Origin: Hoplostethus atlanticus
Taxonomy: Eukaryota; Chordata; Actinopteri; Trachichthyiformes; Trachichthyidae
Direction of reading: 5' to 3'
DNA: 64,000 nt
Assembly (NCBI GenBank): GCA_034670405.1
Contig: JAXDDX010000072.1
Coordinates: forward strand, 1,860,001 to 1,924,000
Shown here one piece after another: positions 1-17,309 of this stretch; the first letter of the stretch is position 1; every line of letters begins with the position of its first letter. Below the pieces are notes generated by a model. The model saw only the letters and a list, made by a program, of their open reading frames with translations. It had not been told where the DNA came from and searched no databases. Made by a program: the position numbers and the translations under genes.

Positions 1-1247
1 AATCTCAAGAGATGATGATTAAAATCCCGCGCTCACCTCTGAGGGATTTCTACGCCCTTTTTGAAGGGTGAGTAAAATGGGAATGATGATGAATGCTGAT
101 TGGGGTCACATCAGAAGGCAGGGGAGTAGGGCACAATGTAGAAGAAGAACAGAAGAGAGGAAAGATAGAGGAAACTATCTTTTGAAATTAGTGCTATTGA
201 GCACTATCATCAGTGACGCAGTGTGTGGCCATTGTAAAGGCTTTGTTGAATAAGGGCACTGGAGCATTGAGGAATGATGACCCCCATCAACCATGAATAA
301 CAATGGAAACCATTATGAAGGACAGTGGAATGCCCCTTCCATTGGCTTCATGGGCCTGGGTATGAGTGTATAGATGCACATATGCTGGTGCACACACACA
401 CACACTGCAGGGATACATGGAAGTGAGGGGCTTCTGTTGAGTCAAAAAAATCTGAGATGATTTGTCTTATTCTGAAAATCTAATTTGAGATTTTCTGTTC
501 CGCCAAAGGTTACACAGTGAGTAATCAGAAACAGACACAGACACACACAGACACAGACACACACACGTCCCATCGGACCATTACAACAATCATCTAAAAT
601 GTTTGGAAAGTTCCTCTCCCTGATTCCACAGTGTTCATCACCAGAGTGAAAAGAAAGAGGACCGAGACCGAGTTTGAACCTGGCCAAACCAGCCGAACTA
701 AAAAGGAGTAAACAATCCAAAGTTTAACTGCTCCAAACACGCTTAGTGTGAACGCACCCCGAAGTCAGATGCGCCGATTCTTCTCGCTCCATAGAATTTT
801 TTTTTTAATAATTTTTTTTTTTTTTTTAAATCAAATCTACTCTTGTTGGCAGTGGGAGGAAAAATTAATTAGGCAACAATTTCTGCAAGAGGAAGTCAAT
901 GCAAGACAGATTGTCATATTCAATAAATTCAAGTACATGGGACAAGGACTATATGAAACACGATAAATGAAGCAATGTCAACTATGAAAAATGAAAGATG
1001 AAGTTGAAATTGACAGACAACACATTCATGTAAGACACAGCTACATAATGAATTCCTCTTAAAGAGTTGTTTACCCTAAACCTAATGCTGAAGCCAGCAC
1101 ACTCGAAATGGCAAAAGAAAGATCTAAAAACTTCAAAAAGGCAGCGCTTGCTTCCATCTGAGTGTTAATGAGCACCTCATTAACACTGGGAGGTGTCCTG
1201 CTCACGGAAAGGGCAGTTTGTATTCCATCAGTTTGAAACTCCCTTAC
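1..1247 (-). other. camk2d intron 3' of the ESSESANTTIEDEDVK exon
   Basis: This stretch follows the donor site (GTAAGGG, read on the minus strand) of the linker exon at 1248-1296. The next expected coding part, the start of the association domain (family motif RKQEIIKVTEQ), was looked for on the minus strand and not found, so it lies outside the window. The intron holds short CA tracts (about 390-406 and 535-566), a poly-T stretch at 799-828 and a transposon fragment at 640-758. Confidence 0.7.
640..758 (+). mobile_element. fragment of terminal-inverted-repeat DNA element
   Basis: This segment resembles the 3' part of the element at 61217-61713. Shared words are GAGGACCGAGACC, TGGCCAAACC, CCGAACTAAAA and CCAAACAYGCTTRGTGTGAA. 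It ends in GTGTGAACGCACC, whose reverse complement GGTGCGTTCACAC nearly matches the left end of the 61-kb copy (GGTGCGATCACAA). I infer a non-autonomous DNA transposon fragment; the superfamily is not determined. Confidence 0.6.
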
Positions 1248-1296
1248 CTTTCACATCCTCGTCCTCGATGGTAGTGTTGGCACTCTCGCTGGACTC
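1248..1296 (-). CDS. camk2d: camk2d linker exon (ESSESANTTIEDEDVK)
   Basis: This 49-bp exon encodes ESSESANTTIEDEDVK plus one base of the next codon. It matches the conserved end of the CaMKII variable linker (family ESTESSNTTIEDEDVKA) that joins the regulatory segment to the association domain. The acceptor is TTTCCCAG before GAG; the donor is GTAAGGG after GTGAAAG. The exon starts in phase 0 and ends in phase 1, as expected. In CaMKII genes this exon is normally constitutive and rich in acidic and Ser/Thr residues. It is the most 3' exon of the gene that I can see in the window. Confidence 0.93.
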
Positions 1297-1870
1297 CTGG
1301 GAAACGAGAAAGGAAAAGCAAGCCGTGAGCGTGGCCGGCCCAGAGCAACAAGCTGATGACAGACAATGAGAATTCTCCGGGACGGAGGCTCATCTGGCGT
1401 TCGTACAGCGGGTCATTTAATCACCTTCTGTGTGCCTGTTGAAGCGGGGACGTGACTCTGTGTGACACCGTTTCATTCTTAACCATTAAACACAGATGTG
1501 GAAACAGACGAGGCAGAGGAAGCCACCGGGTCGTGATGATAGGGTAACTGACCTTTCTGACGGGTTTTACTTTGGGTCATACCTCAGTGGCATCTTTCAT
1601 CAGCTCGGATATTAATTAAGTAATTAATCTTTGATTAATCTTATGATCAGAAATCGAAAATACCCACTATTTGTCTGTCTAGTGTCCCAATGTAACAAGA
1701 TGGATTAATGTAGGTCAAAACAAAAGCAGGAAATAACTTATCAATACAAGTGATGACTTGGGCCATGAAGGAGCAGTCTGTTCATATAACTTACACACAA
1801 GAACACACATGCTACGCTATGGGCTACAACACCGCCAAGTAAAAAGAGACATGGACATGTGGACCAACAG

Positions 1871-1876
1871 CATGCA
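1871..1876 (-). promoter_or_regulatory. UGCAUG (Rbfox-type) motif
   Basis: TGCATG on the minus strand, about 445 nt downstream of the EPQTTVIHNP exon. Intronic UGCAUG downstream of an exon is a known Rbfox enhancer arrangement; function here is inferred. Confidence 0.3.
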
Positions 1877-2140
1877 AAACCCCCAACTCAAAAACATAAG
1901 TATGCAATATAACACAGAACACCTTTTCTCCCAACAGAAACCACCTGACCGAACACCTAACGACAACTAGAGGAGATAACAGCCAGGATGTTTTAGTGAC
2001 AAAATGCTCCAATCGTGAATTGTAAGCACTGATGACATCATAGAAAACAAAAACAAATAGTCCACACAAGAAACCAGGAAAAAATGTATATCGTCCTGTA
2101 AAGTCCCAGACATGGAATCACATGCGGTAAGTTACAGCAG

Positions 2141-2146
2141 CATGCA
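2141..2146 (-). promoter_or_regulatory. UGCAUG (Rbfox-type) motif
   Basis: TGCATG on the minus strand, about 175 nt downstream of the donor of the alternative linker exon at 2321-2365. It lies in the window where Rbfox proteins typically promote exon inclusion. It is a motif match only. Confidence 0.4.
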
Positions 2147-2320
2147 ACACTTGTTTCATCTAATAGAATATATAGTCCAAAGGTTTCCAAAATAAGACAT
2201 TAAAATGTGTCAAGAACATCCAACAGCACACACAATCAAAAAACCCCACACAAAATAAAGGCTAATTACTCTCATTATCACACACCAAAGCTCCAGACTA
2301 GCATCTCGTCTGCTTAATAC

Positions 2321-2365
2321 CTTGTTTCCATCAGCAGGGTTGTGGATAACAGTGGTTTGAGGCTC
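2321..2365 (-). CDS. camk2d: camk2d alternative linker exon (EPQTTVIHNPADGNK)
   Basis: This 45-bp exon has 15 whole codons encoding EPQTTVIHNPADGNK. It is the counterpart of the variable-linker exon EPQTTVIHNPDGNK known from CaMKII delta and, as EPQTTVIHNPVDG, from beta/gamma. The acceptor reads CTCTCAAATCAG and the donor GTATTAAG. Being phase 0 at both ends, it can be skipped or included without frameshift, which suits a cassette exon. In mammals it is used together with the INNKANVV exon in the neuronal delta-A form, and alone in some other variants. Tissue use in this species is inferred. Confidence 0.93.
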
Positions 2366-3538
2366 CTGATTTGAGAGGAGGAAGAGAAGTTGGTGCGGAA
2401 CGAAAGTGAAGAAGAGAGTTACAATGGGTGAGAAAAACTAAGAAAAAAGAGGCAAGGGAAGGAGGTGCATAAGACTACAACTGGAGGAAAGGCAAGTCAG
2501 CTATGAAGAGTCACTACTGCAGCTACTACTAAATGCAATGTTACAGCAACTTTTTGGATGAACATTCCCCTGAACATCACGTATATATCAAGGATGATGA
2601 TGAAGTCTTGCCCGACACTGTGCACACAACGGACATCAGACACAGACAGTTCAGGCATACACAGCTTGTCATGACAGCACGGTAGATGATCTATTAATAG
2701 ACTACACGTGGGCCTTCCCTGGAGGATGGCCACAGAATGAAAATGGGTTTTCTATGGCACCAAAGAAATATGAATACATGTCAGGCAAGCATTTCACCCC
2801 TTACACACACACGAAGGTACCACCACACATATACCTGCATCACTCTAAACAAAAAACATTTCAGTAAAAACCATTTGCATTTCCTGTCACATATATACAC
2901 TATTGCAAAACTGCTGTACACTGGTGCTGTGTTCACTGTGCAGCCCCTCAAGGCATAGTGGTGATCATATGTACTTGACGGGGTGGCGCATCACCAGGAT
3001 AATGCTAATGTCACCGTGGTCATATTTGACTTGTGCTGTATTGCACATATGGGAATGTATGAAGGTGTGGGAGGTATGTGGGAGTGGGTAGCCAATCAGT
3101 ACCTCTCTAACCCAAATCAGTGTCTCGGTAAGGCGTGGTTCCATTAGGACACCGACAGAGGTTGGAAATCTGGGTCAACAGTACATCCCCTACTGACGTG
3201 CAATGACACCGCAGTTGCCATTACAGTCATCATCAACAACAACGGAAAATGCAGCCCATGTACAGCAATGTGGCAATGCGATAATGCAGTCCAGAGGTGC
3301 GTGGCGACAGCTGATGTTGCGCAACAACTGCAAATGTTCATATGACAGAAGAAACGCTCTTAAGCTTAATGTAAAAAAGAAAAAACAAATAGACAACAAA
3401 AACAAAAAACACACAGCTGCCCGATCATGACAGATCGTTGAACGTATGGATAGATGGACAGTTTAACAGAAAGACGCGCAAGCAAATAGTCATGCATGAG
3501 GACAGGCAGGCATTAAGGCAGGCAGGCAGACAGTGTAC
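2366..3538 (-). other. camk2d intron between two cassette exons
   Basis: No exon was recognised. It holds short CA-rich stretches and the Rbfox-type motif at 3491-3496. Open frames seen here on either strand are short and lack family resemblance. Confidence 0.7.
3491..3496 (-). promoter_or_regulatory. UGCAUG motif just downstream of INNKANVV exon
   Basis: On the minus strand, CATGCATGA lies about 43 nt after the donor of exon 3539-3598. Rbfox proteins bind (U)GCAUG, and binding close downstream of an exon usually favours its inclusion in neurons and muscle. This would fit the delta-A exon, which is neuronal/cardiac in mammals. The motif is seen; the regulation is inferred. Confidence 0.5.
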
Positions 3539-3598
3539 CAGAGAAGGAGTGGGGACAGGCTCTTTGGGGCTGGTGACCACATTAGCCTTGTTGTTGAT
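3539..3598 (-). CDS. camk2d: camk2d alternative linker exon (delta-A type)
   Basis: This 60-bp exon encodes [20 protein letters not shown]. It corresponds to the mammalian CaMKII-delta exon [20 protein letters not shown], which defines the neuronal delta-A linker. The acceptor is CTCTGTCCCTCCAG; the donor is GTACACTG, which departs from consensus and suits a regulated exon. Both ends are phase 0. It encodes a Pro/Ser/Thr-rich flexible stretch between the calmodulin-binding segment and the hub. A UGCAUG motif lies 43 nt downstream and another about 340 nt upstream (3938-3943). Confidence 0.93.
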
Positions 3599-5160
3599 CT
3601 GGAGGGACAGAGTGAACAGACAGGAAGGCAGACAGGGCAGGACAGAAGTGACAAGGCTTAGTGTCCAGGAAATTGGTCATTGGGTAGCTGCTGTGGAGGA
3701 AAAAGGTGAAGCATGCTACTCAAAGTTGATAGTTAAAAAAAGTTGAAAGTTGGGGCCCAGGCTGTTGAAAAAAAGTTGTAGAGAAGGGTTAGTGTCGACT
3801 CGTCAATCCGTCGCAAATCCAACCTCACATGTGGCAGGTAAATGCTGTGACTGGTCCAGCACAGAACAGCTCAGGTGAGCTTAGTTTGAACATGCTCAGC
3901 AAATAAGCCTGTAGTTCAAGCTTGTTCCCCTGGAGAGCATGCAGAAAATTAGCAAAGTTCATAAAGAGAATACAGAAACCAGCGATACTCATGGAGTACA
4001 TTTGTGAGGCTGTATTTGGACATGATTAGCAGGTCAGCTAGCTTTGGTTTCCAGGCTCAAAGACAATAATGGGCACCTTTAATAATGAGTAAACTAGCAA
4101 GTTTTTCTATATCTCAGAGCTACTTAAGCAGTGCCAAACACTCCACTGTGAAACAACTGACCCAATTACTCTTCAAATTAGAAAAAGGCCCAATTAGGTC
4201 AGAGCCCATCCTTCCACTCTTTGCACAGGGCGCTGCTCATTGTCGGCAAAACACTAAAGGCAGGAAGAGTATACTGGCTATGTCCACATCCACACCAATA
4301 TTCCCTTAATTTCCTTAATGGTCAGGATGCTAAGTATTCTGTTTATGAGCTGGTGAATGCCAAATTCCGTTCCTGGATAAGGTACTTGGGATAATCTGAT
4401 GTTATCCAGGATACCAGAGCCTGTTATTGGTGTACTGTCGTGAGTCAGATGTGATGCCACTGCTAAGCTGAAGTTCTAGGCTACCTTGGAGTCTAAAGCT
4501 AGCTACACAAACTTAAAATTTTGAAAAGGCCTTGTATCACACACACATGCCACTTCGTTAAAATACTCACACTAGACAACAGAGTTCATTAAAATTCCTT
4601 GACAGATTCTTGACGCATCAAGACGTCAAGGAATGTCGCGCGAACCAACGTGAATTCAGTCAAAACAGGGCATCTTGGAATCTGGCTTCTAGTGTTTTTC
4701 TGCCTTAAGGTACATGGAGGAAGACTGAGAAAAACACTTTTTGATGTTAATGATGTCATCCCTATATGGATAGAGGCTCCAACCCCAATAAAACTACAGC
4801 TTGCAATTGCTCTAATACTCTTGGCTTAGGCTGACGACACACTCCATGAATTTCAGGCTGATGTTAGCCATGGTTTTGCTAGTTTTGAGTCGTACAGATG
4901 ATCCCGTAGTGTGTGAGGGCTACCGATCCAGTCGGGAACATCACCATTATTTCAAACATGTTTGGTTTTTACGACTCCAATCTGGAGAAGTCTTGATGTC
5001 CACCTGTTGTGTGAGCTGTTCAACCAATCAAATGTCAAATGGAGTGTGTCTCCAGCCTTAAGCAACATTACAGGGGAATTATATGCACGGATCTTCTACT
5101 GCTAACTAACCACTGCAGTTGCCAGGTTAGGTGAAAAAGTGGCAGCAAGCCCACGCCTAC
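3599..5160 (-). other. camk2d intron sequence
   Basis: No strong coding signal. It includes a UGCAUG at 3938-3943 on the transcribed strand and a nested small palindrome at 4594-4634. The rest is unassigned. Confidence 0.65.
4594..4634. repeat. nested hairpin
   Basis: Outer arms ATTCCTTGAC (4594-4603) and GTCAAGGAAT (4625-4634) enclose a second stem, TCTTGA/TCAAGA (4608-4613 and 4618-4623), with loop CGCA. The palindrome is plain in the sequence. Its role is unknown; it may be the relic of a small inverted-repeat element. Confidence 0.6.
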
Positions 5161-5193
5161 CCTTAAAGCTTCAGTACCATCCGTCTTCCTTTT
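5161..5193 (-). CDS. candidate nuclear-localisation linker exon (weak)
   Basis: In CaMKII-delta genes a 33-bp exon starting KRK (KRKSSSSVQMM) sits between the AKSLL exon and the INNKANVV exon and creates the nuclear delta-B form. In exactly that interval there is a 33-bp stretch bounded by an acceptor (CTGCTCAACACAG, with a pyrimidine-rich tract upstream) and a GT donor (GTAGGCG). It reads KRKTDGTEALR in phase 0. The length, frame and opening KRK fit; the last eight residues do not resemble the family. It could be a diverged or dead exon, or chance. Confidence 0.25.
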
Positions 5194-6115
5194 CTGTGTT
5201 GAGCAGCCGCAACACAAGAGAGAAAATGACAACCTATGTCTAATAGCCCAACCCAAAAACACACATACACAGCTTTCCTTCCTATACACCTATTACATAA
5301 AGCATGTAGAAGGAAAACAGCTAAAAGGGAAAAGCTACTGACCTAACCATACTGTATTATTTGAGATTGTTCAGGGGTGTCATACCAGACATAAGCATAC
5401 CTGGACAGAAAATTGTACTTCTATCCTTGTGAGGATAGACCGATATCCTCAATGACTTTCATGATCAACACAAATATCCATCGCAGTTTGAAGTGTTGAT
5501 CCCAGGAGAGCCGAGGCATATTGATACATTTGGGGGCTATGTTTTAATAGTAAAGTAAGAACACTTTGCTGGTCCTCACACTTATATGGTTCTACTTTAG
5601 AGTTTAGGGTTAAGGTTAGGCATGTAGGGGTCAGGTAATGAATGTAATCAATAGGAAGTATAATAACACAAACATATGTGTGTTGAGAGGGAGAGTACAA
5701 AAAGCCAGGAGCTCATCAACGGTGAAATTGAAAGAGATTTAGAAGCAGCAGTAGGAGTCAGGCGTACACAGACACACACACCCCCCCCCCAGGTGTATGA
5801 CAACTCAGCTTATGACAGCTCAGTAGAGAACAGTAGGGAGATGAAGCCTTTCACCCAGCCTTAAATCGTCATGTAATAATCTGCTATTGGTTTCCATCAG
5901 TTTCCTCATACAACAGATGCTCCCCCTTCTCTAACGCAGAAGGGGATTATTATTGGGAAATCTCTGTCACACTCACTTAGAAAAGGACATATTTCAGCGT
6001 GGGAAGTCTTTCAAGCACCATCTTTTACCCAAGTAATTTGAGTCACACTAGAGGAATGCATTGTTTCATCTCCGGAGGCAAAAAGTGGGGAGAGTGAGAG
6101 AGAAGCTGAACTTAC
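5194..6115 (-). other. camk2d intron sequence
   Basis: Intron 3' of the AKSLL exon. It contains a CA tract running into a C10 run (5770-5790). No exon was seen. Confidence 0.65.
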
Positions 6116-6156
6116 TTTGACACCGTCCGGTTTTTTGTTCAGCAGGCTCTTGGCTG
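6116..6156 (-). CDS. camk2d: camk2d linker exon (AKSLLNKKPDGVK)
   Basis: This 41-bp exon is spliced to exon 12 (…RNFS plus G) and encodes AAKSLLNKKPDGVK. The family counterpart is AAKSLLKKPDGVK (delta) or AKSLLNKKADGVK (beta). The acceptor is CTCTCTACAG and the donor GTAAGTTC, both near consensus. It enters in phase 1 and leaves in phase 0, which lets the following cassette exons (phase 0/0) be added or dropped freely. It forms the start of the variable linker just after the calmodulin-binding segment. Confidence 0.93.
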
Positions 6157-8034
6157 CTGTAGAGAGAAAGATAATGCAAGGCAATCAGTGACAAAGTGGA
6201 ATTGTCACTCACACTCGCACACGCACACGCACACACACACACGCACGACATGACGAGTACTAAGCCTAATCAAGGCCGACCAATTACTAGCAAACTCCTG
6301 TGTCCTGCTAGAATTGGAAGCAAAAGTGGAGAATGCAAATGCAGTTGAGAGATGCAATAAAACGTAGTGAATCATTAGTCTGGAACATGCAATTAGATAC
6401 ACCTGACATGCTACTACAGGAGGCATTGGCAGCCTTGAGCATTCGGAGCAGCAGTGCTATGTTGGGCTCAATATTGAGGTCTTTAGCTTTCTTCCCCCTC
6501 CCCCACTCATTTTCATTCATGCTCACACTCTCAACGATACACACTCACAGACAATATGAACAGACCTTCATTTACTTGGTTCTAAGATGTAAGAAGAGGT
6601 GAGCAAAGATCGTGTTAATGGTGATTTGGTGTTTCCTCAGGTTTTGGTGGCCAACAGATTCATCAATTAACATGCAAATTTAGTGCATGGAGCGAGATGA
6701 TTGGTAGGGAGAATGGGGTTGGGTTCGGGCACGCTCTGAAATAGTGAAGCTTTGATTGGCTAGAGTGATCTTTGCATGTTTTGCAGTTATGTCAAAAACC
6801 TCCTAGCAACCACAGCTGGCGCCATCTTGGAGGACTCTGGAAATTTAGCTAGGCACAAAATATATAGCAACCGGTCCAGAAAAAGAGACAGGGTGTGTTT
6901 CTATAGAGTAATGTTATTGCTAAAAGAAAATTGCCTGATGAGGTTGATTTGTTTCTCAACTGTCTTGTCTTTAGTACTCGTCTCTACTCCAAAACAAGTT
7001 GCAGCTTGATAAGAGTAAACACCGAACAAACTGTTAGTTTTTGGCTTTGTTAGCTACCTAATTAGCCAGCACGCTAATTTAGGAAAGTACCTAATGTTTA
7101 TGTTAATACACAACTACAAGGTACTAGCTACATAACGTTAGCTATCGTGCTAATTATTTGCGTTGCCAAGACAGTGATGGTTAGCTGACCAGACACTATG
7201 GTTAGCTAGCTAATAAGCTGATATTATGTAAACAGAAAAACCATCAGATGTATCAGTGATGAAATGATCAGTTCCAAACTAAAAAATAGAAATTAAAAAT
7301 ATCTATTTGATAGTGTTGGCTGAGTCATAAAATTGCAAATGTAATCAGCTGGCCACCAGTTGGTGCATCAAGTCACCTGAAAGCGCTCTATTGGCATTTT
7401 AGTAAACGTGAAAGGGCACCAGCACCTCAAAACCCAACCCAACAGCATAGTGTGGCAACCATGCCAAGGACTCTTACCTCGCAATTGAGTTACCACACAA
7501 GGGGAGGGAAGGGAAGAGAAACAAAAGTAAATGCTATGGGCATGTTTGTACTGATATCATGTACTGAAATTGAACTAACACTGATCCAACAAAACAGCCA
7601 GGTCTTTTCACATGGTGATTGACAGTTAAAATTTCATAACAGGATGCGAGTTGAAAAAGAGAAACACAAAAGAGAGAAGAAAATGACAAAGTCCCTGTCA
7701 TGAAGAGAGACAATCAATAATGTTCAGACGGTGTCTAAATGTATTGCCCTTTAGAGGGACCTGTAAACCTGGACCACATCGATCCGCATGGTCATTTAGT
7801 CTCTATTGATATGGACTGGCAAAAGGGGTGGACAGACCTGGCCTATTTGCCTCTAAAGGCCAACACATTCATAAAACAGTTGCATCCAAAAGAGAAACAT
7901 GTTAAATAACATCCAAAAACACAATGAAGAATGTGTCAAGAGCATTTCTTGTAGTTCACAGCATTTCGGTCTAGAACATTAAAACGTCTTGATAGAGGCA
8001 TCAGCCATCATCGTTAAAACTGGATTTGTCCTAC
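6157..8034 (-). other. camk2d intron sequence
   Basis: No exon is recognised. It contains a CA/CG tract at 6208-6247, UGCAUG motifs on the transcribed strand at 6386-6391 and 6671-6676, and a TAGCTAGC-rich stretch around 7040-7220 typical of fish repeat debris. Confidence 0.65.
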
Positions 8035-8077
8035 CTGAGAAGTTGCGAGTGGCAAGCATAGTGGTCAGGATAGCACC
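8035..8077 (-). CDS. camk2d: camk2d exon 12, calmodulin-binding segment
   Basis: This 43-bp exon encodes GAILTTMLATRNFS plus one base. With the end of exon 11 (ARRKLK) it forms the calmodulin-binding helix; the TT pair corresponds to the inhibitory sites Thr306/Thr307 of delta numbering. The acceptor is CTTCCCAG and the donor GTAGG. The length and phases (0 in, 1 out) equal the family's usual exon 12. The sequence ATRNFS, rather than the gamma form VSRNFS, supports alpha/beta/delta type. Confidence 0.96.
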
Positions 8078-8979
<902 letters not shown>

Positions 8980-9098
8980 CTATGGACACAGAGAGGCAGT
9001 TAAGCAGTGTGGGTGTGTATGGTGTGATTCGCATACGTCCATGTGGTACATAGTATGTGCATCGACCAACTGTTATGTAAAAGGTGGATTCTATACTA

Positions 9099-9314
<216 letters not shown>

Positions 9315-9630
9315 TTATGTTGTCCCGCCACCCTTCCATCAGTCTGCCTGTTCATACATGCACTGATCGATCCACCCAACACCTCGATTACATTTACACC
9401 TGACATTAAAGTGCCCAGTGCACACTTTAAAAGCAGATTTCTCCCTTGCCTATACAAAGATTCATGTGCACTCCACTTCCTCTCGTAATATTTACGTCCT
9501 ATAAAACTGAGTCAACGCCTCAGACAGTAAATGTTAATACCACATGGAATGAGGGTCTTTAATGCCCAAGCTTGTATGTAGGATATCGATTCCATAAATC
9601 AAATCTCTTAGAGCTTTGACTCTACAACTA

Positions 9631-12262
<2,632 letters not shown>

Positions 12263-14487
12263 TCACTGACATCAGCTGATGCTGCAAATAAACATGACTG
12301 AGGTGAAGAATTTAAGTTTTTCTAACGTTTTGGTCACCGGCAGCTCACAAGCAGTTTTAAACGACAGGGATTCCCATGATGTCATACTGTGTTTGAGCGT
12401 AGTGCGTGACGACTAATGGCCGAGGTAGAGGCCTACTCTAGCAGTTAACATAAAAAAGGTCTGCTGGAGTCAGGCATGGTCACTTTCAGAGTTCAACCTC
12501 TCTGGTGACTGAACACACACATACACACAGAAAGCCATGATTGGCCGATGTTGTGTAACAAGCCTGATTACATTCAGGTTCAGTCGGTGGCCAAGCGGCA
12601 TGAGCGCCTGTATTTGGACAAGATGCCGGCAGGTTGTTGTCTAATTGGCCCGGCCAGCCGGTGGAAGCCAATTGGAGGGAGAGAGGGTGAAAGTGACTCA
12701 TGCCAAACCCCCGGCAGCAGCAGGCGAAGACGAGGAGGAGGAGGGCGGGGTTTTCAGTAAAGGTCTCTGGGTTTGGAGAGGATGAATAATGAATTTGCTG
12801 ACATTTTCAAAGCAGTTTCCTCTGCAGAGCCGCGTAGGAAATTATTAGAAATGAGTAGGCTGTAATGTAATAACAACAAAAGGGATGCCGCTGATCAACT
12901 GCTCTTTGAAAGGAAGCTGCTTATTCGGCAACAATTACATCCAGTTGCATTCACAGTAATCCGCCCACACATCGCTACATGTTAATACGGCCCGGGGGTA
13001 TTCTTTCCAATAGGCATCAGTCATGTCATTCATTGAAATCCATTTCATCAGTCAATCAGATTTCATGGTTGCTTGTGCGGTTAGTAGAGCATTCAGGAAT
13101 TAGGATCCGTGCAGTTCAGGAGGACATGCCATGGGGAGGGGGTGAGGAGTAGGAGGGAGGGAGGGAAGGAAGGATGGAAGGAAGGAAGGGCTCGGGTAAA
13201 TGCGGTCAACAGTGCCATGCAGTCATTGCAAATGCCCCCACCCCAAACACCTAATCCCAGCCCTAGAAAACAACCACCTGGTGACAGGAGGGTGGGGTCA
13301 AAAGAAGGAGAAGAGAAAAAAAAAAGTTTTTGAGTCATACATTGTGTGTCATCAAAGCGTTGTTCTTGACAGGCTGCATCGCTAAAAGGTTTTTAAAAAA
13401 AGTGCTTCATAATCTGCTTGCCGGTCGCACAGATGGCGCCATATGGAGACAACTCTGTGTGCTTCTAGGTGCGCCATTTTTCATTACTAATCACTAAACC
13501 CTAAAAGCATTTCGACAGACTTTAATTACTACCTAGCGTGGCTTTCAGGCCTGCAGATGAGGTTACAACGGCCAACATGAACACAAAGAAGCACAAACCT
13601 TTCACAATATGATATTACGTGGTAAAAAGGTCACATTAAAACAGCTTTAGGGCTTTAAACTGATATCAGAACGGTATTTAAGTCCCGAGTTCACAAAGTG
13701 ATACATTTAGCGGCTGTTTACCGGGTGTTCAACATTGGTGCAGGCTGTCCGCATCAACATCTACTCAATGTCAAAATGTTTGCTCGGTGTACACACACTC
13801 ACACAAATAGATCAACTTTCCCTGGGTGTCTGTATCTGTGCAGTTCATATCAGATTCATTCAGGATTTATGCTCCCTCCTCGCGGCTGCTGTGAAACGGC
13901 TGTAATTGGATTCTGTCTAACACAGCCAGCCATAACGGAGATGTAATTACTGGCCTGCTAATCTAGCCTGGGAGGTCTCCTTCAACCTGGAAGGCTACTA
14001 TTGGGCTACACACACACACTAAGTGAAATCTCTCTACAGTTGTGGCCTGCACACCAACCGTTCTCCCCGCTACTTTATCTCAAAAGGGAATATCTCACAT
14101 TATCCAACCAGTGAGCAAGCAGTTTACTGGGATTTTTCAGAGGAGAGAGAGAGAGAGAGAAGAAAAAAAAAAGGCATTGAACTTCATGGAGTTGTTGCGG
14201 CACCTTCATCGAGAATAGTCTGCCATGTGGACTCAAAGACAGAGAAGAAGAAGGGAACCTTGGTCACACAAGGGGAGGAAGAGGAGGGATGACGAAGAGG
14301 AAACGGGCAGAGAGAACAAGAGCATCAGTCGTTTGAAAGGGAGATGGGAAAGGGAGGAAGATGAGGAGGAAGAGTTGGAGAGGAAAAACAAGATAAGGGG
14401 GACGAAGAGCAACCAGAGGACCTGGGTTCAATCCCCCATGCTAGCAAACATCCGCCGTGTTCTGCAGCTGACCCTGACCTTCCTGCA

Positions 14488-14509
14488 GGGGGGGGGGGGG
14501 GGGGGGGGG
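14488..14509. repeat. poly-G run (22 nt)
   Basis: An uninterrupted run of 22 G on the plus strand. It is the longest of at least nine G or C runs of 10 or more in the window. Confidence 0.95.
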
Positions 14510-14655
14510 TGGTGCCCTCTGAGAGAAAGGAGAATTTCCCTACCAACAGCAGTATAGTGCCACATTATTGTTAGAGTGGATTTACACCCAACATGCCTGT
14601 TTTGATTGGCAAAGATGAAACTCCACAAAAGATGATTATGTATTTCTATTACTGA

Positions 14656-14660
<5 letters not shown>

Positions 14661-14699
<39 letters not shown>
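14661..14699. repeat. (TG)n microsatellite
   Basis: A perfect TG array on the plus strand, so (CA)n in the camk2d transcript. It lies in the intron downstream of exon 6b. Confidence 0.98.
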
Positions 14700-14706
<7 letters not shown>

Positions 14707-15435
14707 GTGCTGTCCAAAATCCCTATCTCGAGAAAGGAAATCACATGAATACACAACAGTGTGGCAATAGGGTGCTTTTCATAGTGCCCCCGCTTTCCGG
14801 CTTGCTTATTTGTTTTGGTCCTATTTGTTTTGTCGTGGTGAGGCAGTGAGCCACGGTAGCTGCCGGGCAACAGCCAATCAGTGCGTGGGAGCAGGTCACT
14901 CGGCAAATGCAAAAACGCTGGCTTATTATTCCTGAGGGTAAACCGAGCCTCGGCCACACCCGGCCTCATTTGATTGGCAAATCAGAGCTAGGGAAGCCAA
15001 ACCACAGCGAGGAGGCCAGCGTTGGAAATGGAGGCAAGAACACCAAGGAGGCGTGTTTTCCCAGTGTGTTTTCCCCCCAAAAAATTATACCGTGACGGGG
15101 TGAAAATTTGACTTCACCTCTTCGTGGCTCGTTTTAGATGTTCTCCAGACACTTTTTTTTTTTTTTTTTAATGAGGCCTTAGGTTTTTTTGATGTTTTTT
15201 TTTTTATGCACTGCGTTTTATGGCTGCGGTATAATTGGGGAGGACTGTCGCTCCTATTTTCAGGCCCATTAACACATTTAACACGGAGGCCAACAGACTG
15301 GCTGCCTGAGTGGATCAGTATAGGCGTGAGGCTGACGTTCTTCGGAAACATGGAAGATCAAAACTAAGAAATACAACCGAAAGGGATCAAAGAAAGGAAA
15401 CTAACTGTAGAGAAACAAGTCAGAGGGCAGGTTTA

Positions 15436-17309
<1,874 letters not shown>

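Larger units (their letters stand above)
1297..2320 (-). other. camk2d intron between linker exons
   Basis: No coding exon was recognised here. On the transcribed strand there are UGCAUG (Rbfox-type) hexamers at 1871-1876 and 2141-2146, downstream of the EPQTTVIHNP exon. The remainder is AT-rich unique-looking sequence. Confidence 0.7.
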
